Positions 5,674 to 9,855 of a DNA stretch of 9,855 nt are shown piece after piece. This DNA is from JBEKZQ01 sp049509675. Its GTDB lineage: Bacteria; Planctomycetota; Planctomycetia; Pirellulales; Thermoguttaceae. The DNA is taken from NCBI GenBank assembly GCA_049509675.1, contig JBEKZQ010000236.1, positions 1 through 9,855 of the forward strand, in the 5' to 3' direction. The notes beneath the pieces were generated by a model, which worked only from the letters and a program-made list of their open reading frames with translations, was not told the DNA's origin and did no database searches. Positions within the stretch are counted from its first letter, which is position 1. Every line of letters starts with the position of its first letter. Both the position numbers and the translations under genes were made by a program.

Positions 5674-7473
5674 ATGAGCTACAAGAAGCCTTTCGTTGCG
5701 GTGTTGTCGGTGGTTGTGGCGGCGACCGTGATGGCCGGCGGGGCGGCGGCGGGCGCGGCCGAGAAACAAGTTACCGGCCTGACGGCGCGGCACCAGGCCG
5801 GACAGACCATGCTGGCTTGGCAGGAGGTCGATTCGCCCGCGACCGACCCGGCGATTGCGGCCGTCAAGCTCCGCGAGATGCGCCGCGACCTGGACAAGTC
5901 GAAGAAAGTCCGCTACCGGATCTACCGCGGCGAGCGGGCGATCACGTCGCTGGCGGGCCTGCGGCCGATCGCCGAGGTCCCGCCGCTGAGCGGCTGGAAC
6001 ATCGACTACTACGGTGATCTCCGCCCGGAACACCAGGCGCTGCGCTACGTGGTGGAAGAGGGCCAGGGGCCGGTGCCGCCGGGCACGGGCATCTACGCCC
6101 ACAACCCGAAGAAGGCCGGCACGGCCTATTATGCCGTGACGCTATCGATCGATGGCAAAGAGAACACCGCACTGGGGCCCGGCAACGTGCTGGCCGCGCC
6201 AATTGCGGAGACGGTGGGGCTGGGCGTGCCCGTGCGCCAGCGGATCGAAAAGCCCAGGGAGTGGCAGTACGTCGCGAACCCCACGCTGCACTATTACGTC
6301 CGCTGGGAATCGCCGCCCAACTGCGCCGCGGCGGGAATGCCCTTCGACTACCTGGTCGCCGTCCCGCCGCGATTGGCCAAGCCCGCGCCCGTGGGCATCC
6401 ACCTGCACTGCTGGGGCGGCAGCCTCAACGGCGGTTACGGCTGGTGGTACGGCGCCGAGCAGGGCCACATTCTCATCGCCTCGAATCAGATTCCGTACGA
6501 CTGGTGGACGGGCTACCACGAATTGTATTGGCAGGGGCCGGCCAGGGAAGAGGCCTGGACGCGCGGCCTGGTCCACCCGTATTCACAGGTTCGCATGCTC
6601 TCCTTCCTCGACTGGGTCGCCACCCGCTGGGACGTGGACCTGGCGCGGACGCACGTGGCGGGCAGCTCGATGGGCGGCTCCGGGGCGCCGATGTTCGCCA
6701 TCCGTTATCCGGAGCGGATCGCCTGGGCCGTGGCCTGGGTGGGCGTACACATCCCCGCGAAATCGCCCGGTTTCAAGGGGTCCTATGCGCAGGTCTACGG
6801 ACCGCCGGAGTGGGGCGTGAAGTTCGAAGACGGCACGCCCGTCTGGGACCACTTCAACGACGCCTTGTACCTCCGCAAGCACCCTGAGAAAGAGATCGGC
6901 CTGCTCGCGTTCTCCAACGGCAAGAACGACGGCGGCATCGGCTGGCCGCAGGCAGCCGAGTTCTACCGCGCGCTGCAAGACACGAAGCGGCCGCACGTGT
7001 TCGTGTGGGGCCAGAGCGGGCACGGCGAGCGGGCGTTGTTGCCCGTCACCCTGAACGACCGCGCCGTCGCCCTGGAGCCGCGCACCGACCAGAGCCAGCC
7101 GGCCTTCACCGCTGGCAGCCTCGACGACCGTCCCGGCAACGGGAACCCCGCCGACGGCGATCCCAAGGGGCAGGTCAACCTCTACTTGTTCTGGGAGACC
7201 GGCGACGTCGTGGACCGGCCCGACTGCTGGGAGATGACCGTCGGCCTGGTGGACAAGGCCCCCAAGGACCGCTGCACGGTCAGTATCACTCCCCGCCGCC
7301 TGCAGAAGCTCAAGCCGCTGCGCGGGGAGAAGTTCCGCTGGACCAACACGCCGCTCGGATCGGACAAGGCGATCGAGTCGGGCGACGTTGCGGCCGACGA
7401 TTCCCGGCTGCTGACCATCCCGCAAGTCACGGTGAGCAAGGAGAAGAACCGGATCGCGATCCGCAAGGACTGA
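5674..7473 (+). CDS. Secreted alpha/beta hydrolase, putative carbohydrate esterase or prolyl-oligopeptidase-like
   Basis: The product has 599 residues. MSYKKPFVAVLSVVVAATVMAGGAAAGAAEK is a clear signal peptide with cleavage likely near residue 29. Residues about 32-180 form an N-terminal beta domain of fibronectin type III character, starting VTGLTARHQAGQTMLAWQEV. Residues about 205-460 form an alpha/beta hydrolase core: GIHLHCWGGSLNGG (241-254) is a likely oxyanion-hole strand and loop. The nucleophile elbow AGSSMGGSG (329-337) puts the catalytic serine at S332. D419 (NGKNDGG) and H450 (GQSGHGE) are candidates to complete the triad. Residues about 495-599 form a C-terminal beta-rich domain (VNLYLFWETGDV). 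Such proteins in planctomycetes are usually annotated as esterases or PHB-depolymerase-like enzymes; the substrate is unknown. Its position after the DUF4838 gene suggests de-esterification of a polysaccharide, by inference. Confidence 0.88.
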   Translation: MSYKKPFVAVLSVVVAATVMAGGAAAGAAEKQVTGLTARHQAGQTMLAWQEVDSPATDPAIAAVKLREMRRDLDKSKKVRYRIYRGERAITSLAGLRPIAEVPPLSGWNIDYYGDLRPEHQALRYVVEEGQGPVPPGTGIYAHNPKKAGTAYYAVTLSIDGKENTALGPGNVLAAPIAETVGLGVPVRQRIEKPREWQYVANPTLHYYVRWESPPNCAAAGMPFDYLVAVPPRLAKPAPVGIHLHCWGGSLNGGYGWWYGAEQGHILIASNQIPYDWWTGYHELYWQGPAREEAWTRGLVHPYSQVRMLSFLDWVATRWDVDLARTHVAGSSMGGSGAPMFAIRYPERIAWAVAWVGVHIPAKSPGFKGSYAQVYGPPEWGVKFEDGTPVWDHFNDALYLRKHPEKEIGLLAFSNGKNDGGIGWPQAAEFYRALQDTKRPHVFVWGQSGHGERALLPVTLNDRAVALEPRTDQSQPAFTAGSLDDRPGNGNPADGDPKGQVNLYLFWETGDVVDRPDCWEMTVGLVDKAPKDRCTVSITPRRLQKLKPLRGEKFRWTNTPLGSDKAIESGDVAADDSRLLTIPQVTVSKEKNRIAIRKD

Positions 7474-7504
7474 CCGGCATTTCGACGCCAGTTTATTCAA
7501 ACAA

Positions 7505-7537
7505 GAGAAGCCGCTGGAGGGGTTCCAGCGGCTTCTC
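7505..7537. terminator. Perfect 14-bp hairpin, probable bidirectional terminator
   Basis: GAGAAGCCGCTGGA (7505-7518) pairs exactly with TCCAGCGGCTTCTC (7524-7537) around a five-base loop. It lies 31 bases after the hydrolase stop and 33 bases beyond the stop of the convergent small gene. Read on the minus strand the hairpin is followed by TTGTTTG, a better U-tract than the GGGTATC on the plus side, so it is likely to be most effective for the 7571-7966 gene. Confidence 0.8.
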
Positions 7538-7570
7538 GGGTATCAAACTCCGTCGTTCGTTCCGGTAGGG

Positions 7571-7966
7571 CTACTTGCTGTCGCCGCCGCCCCTCTTGCC
7601 CTTGGCCTGCCTGGCCTTCCGCACTTCGTCCGAGCCGGTCTTGTACTGCTCCTCCGTCAGGCCGTCCGTATCCTTGGTGATCTCGACCTTGGCGGCCTTG
7701 GCAATCGCCTTGAACGAGTCGCCGGCACGCTTCGTGATCGAGTCCTTCCGATCCTGCGGCATGTCGGCCGGCAGGTTCTTCACGCGGGCATCGACGTAGA
7801 TCTTCTCGGTGAGCAGGGCGCCGGCGGGCTGCCCCTTCATCATTTCGGCATAGGCCGGCTGACGAAAACGCTTGCCCTTTTCCTTCTTCGGGGCGTCCTG
7901 AGCACACGCGCTGCTGGCCACAATCCCGGCCACGACCAAACCGGCCACCATCGTCCAAAATCTCAT
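7571..7966 (-). CDS. Small secreted basic protein of unknown function
   Basis: The product has 131 residues. The start at 7966 is fixed by an AAGGAG motif seven bases upstream and by an immediate signal peptide (MRFWTMVAGLVVAGIVASSACAQD, cleavage probably after CAQ or ACA). An in-frame extension to 8125 has no ribosome binding site. The mature part is polar and charged, predicted mainly helical, with basic ends (KKEKGKRFR near the N-terminus and KARQAKGKRGGG at the C-terminus). KDTDGLTEEQY (about 99-109) looks like half of an EF-hand-type acidic loop but lacks a full set of calcium ligands. I do not recognise a named family. The gene sits 148 bases downstream of the URO-D-like gene on the same strand and has its own strong translation signal and terminator. 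It converges with the hydrolase gene. Confidence 0.8.
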   Translation of the reverse strand: MRFWTMVAGLVVAGIVASSACAQDAPKKEKGKRFRQPAYAEMMKGQPAGALLTEKIYVDARVKNLPADMPQDRKDSITKRAGDSFKAIAKAAKVEITKDTDGLTEEQYKTGSDEVRKARQAKGKRGGGDSK

Positions 7967-7973
7967 AGTCCAT

Positions 7974-7979
7974 CTCCTT
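7974..7979 (-). promoter_or_regulatory. Ribosome binding site AAGGAG for the small secreted protein
   Basis: On the minus strand AAGGAG is followed by ATGGACT and then the ATG at 7966. This spacing supports the short form of the protein over the 184-residue reading that starts at 8125. Confidence 0.8.
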
Positions 7980-8114
7980 AAAATGGGGGGAATTACCTGC
8001 CCGTCCAAGTACATCCCGGATGCGTCGGCAGGAATGCTCAGCCCATTAAACCCCCATCGTTGCCGAAAGTTCCGCGGATGGGCCCCCTGTTTCCGCCGAC
8101 CTTGCGCAGTGGTG

Positions 8115-9137
8115 CTATGCGCCAACCGGCAGAGGCATCATCCATTGCTCGAAGAACGCGGCGATGTTGCGAAGGGGCGTATTGGCGGCCCAGGAACATT
8201 GGGCAATGATGCCGCCCTGGCCGAAATCCAGGGCCTTTCGCACCCGCAGAACGGCGGCCCGGATCTCGGCCACCGTCGAGGGCGGATCGAGGCACTGCCG
8301 GCCGATTTCCCCCCAAAGCGTAGTCTTGCCGCGATATTTCTCCGCCAGCTTCTCCAGTTCCACCTGCACGAGCGGCACGTGGATCGCATCGCAGCCGATC
8401 TCCACCAGGTCGGCAAAAATGTCGGCGATCGGCCCGGCCGACTGGAAGAAGACGAACTTGTCGCGGGCGTGCAGGATCTCGCAGTATTCCCGGTACAACG
8501 GCTTGAGCAGATGACGCCAGGTCCGCGGCGTGACCCGCTGGGCCAGGTCGCTAGCCAGGTCGTCGTGCAAGGCAACCCCGTCAACGTCCGTGGCAGCCCA
8601 CAGTTCTAATTCCCGGCGGCCGTGTTCGTGCAGCCGGGCCAAGAGCATGACCAGTTCCTGGTCGGTCGCATCGAGCTCGTTCACGGCCGCTTCCGCACCG
8701 CGGAGCAGCCGCAAGCGGTCCAGCGGCCGGACGTCGCTGCGGGCCAGCACGAAGCGGGTCAGACCGTCGCACATCCGGCCGACGCGGTCGTAACTGGACA
8801 CGTCCAGCAGTTCCCAGGGCGGCTCGTAGGATGCGATTTTCTCCCGATCGGCCAAGGGCGACTCGACCAGCGGCCCCAGCGTGCCGCGCGGTCCGATATG
8901 CCACGTGCAACCCCAGGGATCGGTGTAATGACCGCCCCGGCCGGCCAGCCCTTTGCTCCGCTTGCCGTGCAGCGACTTCAGGTCGACCGACTGGATATCG
9001 GCCGGAAAGCGGATGTTGATCTCCGCCACCTCGTCGGCGTGGTCGGTCTCTACGCCGGGCAGAAGCCACAAGTCGCGAGGCGCCCGATCCACAGGGCGAT
9101 GGTTCAGTGTCCGCAAGACCCGTTCACGTGACGTCAT
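8115..9137 (-). CDS. Uroporphyrinogen decarboxylase (URO-D) superfamily protein
   Basis: The product has 340 residues, a usual length for the superfamily, which includes HemE and corrinoid methyltransferases such as MtaA/CmuA. MTSRERVLRTLNHRPVDRAP (1-20) is the standard start of the family's methyltransferase-like branch and supports the ATG at 9137. A longer TTG-initiated reading to 9260 adds unrelated residues. DVDGVALHDDLAS (184-196), ITPR-like VTPRTWRHLLKPLYREYCEILHA and GEIGRQCLD (276-284) follow the barrel order. It lacks the RQAGRY motif of HemE, so it is not a heme-pathway enzyme. In relatives with a zinc-binding H-x-C motif the strand reads FHSCG; here it is FFQSAGPI (230-237), so H and C are Q232 and A234. 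A downstream cysteine (C314) remains. The reaction and substrate are unknown. The Shine-Dalgarno sequence is weak. Confidence 0.85.
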   Translation of the reverse strand: MTSRERVLRTLNHRPVDRAPRDLWLLPGVETDHADEVAEINIRFPADIQSVDLKSLHGKRSKGLAGRGGHYTDPWGCTWHIGPRGTLGPLVESPLADREKIASYEPPWELLDVSSYDRVGRMCDGLTRFVLARSDVRPLDRLRLLRGAEAAVNELDATDQELVMLLARLHEHGRRELELWAATDVDGVALHDDLASDLAQRVTPRTWRHLLKPLYREYCEILHARDKFVFFQSAGPIADIFADLVEIGCDAIHVPLVQVELEKLAEKYRGKTTLWGEIGRQCLDPPSTVAEIRAAVLRVRKALDFGQGGIIAQCSWAANTPLRNIAAFFEQWMMPLPVGA

Positions 9138-9240
9138 CGAGATATCCGTGGGAGAGGGACGCAACGTTCCCCTCTTGCACGGCCGGAAATGGTCCAAACC
9201 GTGGCACGGGGAGGTTCGCCTCAGTAATCTAACTGCGTGA

Positions 9241-9272
9241 AGTATAACTTTCCAATTCAAAAAGCTTATACT
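9241..9272. promoter_or_regulatory. AT-rich patch with possible -10 boxes in both directions
   Basis: This is a locally AT-rich stretch in GC-rich DNA. It contains TATACT on the plus strand (9267-9272) and TATACT on the minus strand (9241-9246). Neither has a good -35 at standard spacing. It lies upstream of the URO-D-like gene and of the small plus-strand ORF, so a divergent promoter is plausible but weakly supported. Confidence 0.3.
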
Positions 9273-9299
9273 ACGGAAAAGAAGCTCGTCAACGGGCCT

Positions 9300-9596
9300 A
9301 TGCGCCGATTCCGCCGCGCGGGAGCGACCAACCCCCTCGATCGGGCCTCACCTTTGGCGTCCAAGACCGTGGTGGACAAGATCGTCTGTCACTTCCGCCG
9401 CGTCGGTCAACGTGCTACCCTGGAATCCATCAAGGTGATACTTGCGGAGGACGCGGCCGTTCGGCCGCTCACCTTTCCCGGTTCTCTCCCAAAGGATTCG
9501 TGTCTTGACACGAACGTGCTAGGAGAGGGTATCCGCGACCGGTTGGGGTCGGTATACGACGCCGCAGCACTGGAACGGCTCCGCTGCATGCGCTGA
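9300..9596 (+). CDS. Hypothetical small protein, doubtful
   Basis: The ATG at 9300 gives 98 residues; an in-frame GTG at 9237 would add 21 more. No ribosome binding site is clear for either. Codon third positions are G/C-rich as in the neighbouring genes, and the translation is mixed rather than arginine-rich, with a plausible helical part (KTVVDKIVCHFRRVGQRATL, ESIKVILAEDAAVRPL). No family is recognised. A nested hairpin at 9484-9527 lies inside it. It converges with the 9623-9826 gene with 26 bases between. It could be a real small gene, a remnant, or chance. Confidence 0.3.
   Translation: MRRFRRAGATNPLDRASPLASKTVVDKIVCHFRRVGQRATLESIKVILAEDAAVRPLTFPGSLPKDSCLDTNVLGEGIRDRLGSVYDAAALERLRCMR
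9484..9527. repeat. Nested inverted repeat
   Basis: TTCGTGTC (9497-9504) pairs exactly with GACACGAA (9507-9514) around TT. Outside it, CTCTCC (9484-9489) pairs with GGAGAG (9522-9527). The structure overlaps the doubtful ORF at 9300-9596 and lies about 96 bases past the stop of the convergent 9623-9826 gene. A termination role is possible but no T-run is present. Confidence 0.6.
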
Positions 9597-9622
9597 TACG
9601 GTGAAGCACGAGGGCCAGGCAA

Positions 9623-9826
9623 TCAGCGAGACTGCCGCCGGCGTGCCTCTTCACTTCCCTCGTAGACCGCTAGTTCTTCGTGAATGCGGGCAATCATCTT
9701 ACGAATTCCCGCCTTGGTGAATCCCTTTGAGCCAATTGGATTTGACTGTTGGAGTAACTCCAGACGCGTTTCCAGATCCCGAAGTTCTTCCCCGGCCTTC
9801 TCGTATTCGACCGCGTTTGTGATCAT
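9623..9826 (-). CDS. Small coiled-coil-like protein resembling the N-terminal region of XRE-type antitoxins
   Basis: The product has 67 residues. The ATG at 9826 is preceded by TTGGAGA eight bases upstream, a good ribosome binding site. The sequence MITNAVEYEKAGEELRDLETRLELL and then GIRKMIARIHEELAVYEGSEEA is almost all helical and charged. It resembles the short MI(T/K)NE-x-(E/Q)Y helical region found in front of the helix-turn-helix in some XRE/HigA-like antitoxins and in stand-alone small proteins. No helix-turn-helix follows here before TGA at 9623-9625. A partner toxin gene is not visible in the window but could lie beyond the right edge, upstream on this strand. Function is inferred only from resemblance. 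Confidence 0.72.
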   Translation of the reverse strand: MITNAVEYEKAGEELRDLETRLELLQQSNPIGSKGFTKAGIRKMIARIHEELAVYEGSEEARRRQSR

Positions 9827-9833
9827 AACTGAA

Positions 9834-9840
9834 TCTCCAA
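9834..9840 (-). promoter_or_regulatory. Ribosome binding site TTGGAGA for the 67-residue protein
   Basis: On the minus strand TTGGAGA precedes the ATG at 9826 by seven bases. It supports this small gene as translated. Confidence 0.7.
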
Positions 9841-9855
9841 GAGCCCTTTGCGTCT

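Noticed and set aside
6583..7500. A 305-codon minus-strand frame
   Set aside because: It is antisense to the hydrolase gene and would begin inside the intergenic terminator region; no domain is visible.
7967..8125. Longer N-terminus for the small secreted protein
   Set aside because: It would bury the signal peptide, overlaps the URO-D-like gene end, and lacks the AAGGAG that sits before the ATG at 7966.
9138..9260. TTG start extending the URO-D-like protein by 41 residues
   Set aside because: The family's typical N-terminus (MTSRERVLRTLNHRP) begins at 9137; the extension looks like untranslated sequence.

Overview
The window looks like a stretch of planctomycete chromosome. It is GC-rich with strongly GC-biased third codon positions, and it carries family types that are common in that phylum: a peptidase U32 protein, a DUF4838 protein with a GH67-like N-terminus, a secreted alpha/beta hydrolase of the planctomycete polysaccharide-utilisation type, and an uroporphyrinogen-decarboxylase-like enzyme. 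It also holds several classes of short dispersed palindromic repeats typical of such genomes. The assignment rests on recognition of families and repeats; no database was searched.

Layout, left to right. (1) 2-844 (+) is the 3' part of a peptidase U32 gene that runs off the left edge. Two unrelated palindromic repeats lie inside its reading frame. (2) 866-925 is a double-palindrome repeat between this gene and a convergent MFS transporter gene, 941-2308 (-). (3) 2309-3034 is a long non-coding divergent region. It contains a tandem pair of 213-bp elements with terminal inverted repeats, about 95% identical, and a reasonable sigma70-type promoter for the next gene. (4) 3035-5404 (+) encodes a secreted DUF4838 protein, and 5674-7473 (+) encodes a secreted serine-hydrolase-like protein. 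Between them lies a second copy of the palindromic repeat seen at the left edge. (5) 7505-7537 is a perfect 14-bp hairpin terminator shared with a small secreted protein gene, 7571-7966 (-). (6) 8115-9137 (-) encodes a URO-D superfamily protein whose usual His-x-Cys motif is replaced. (7) The right end holds a weakly supported small ORF (9300-9596, +) and a convincing short coiled-coil-like protein (9623-9826, -).

The functional core is probably the same-strand pair of exported proteins, a putative glycoside-acting DUF4838 protein and a putative carbohydrate esterase or peptidase-like hydrolase. The divergent MFS permease is a plausible but unproven partner for uptake of released products. 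No CRISPR array, tRNA, rRNA, phage or complete insertion sequence was seen. The most unusual content is the repeat biology: palindromic elements translated in frame within one gene, and the tandem MITE-like pair with a perfect 18-bp inverted repeat across its junction.
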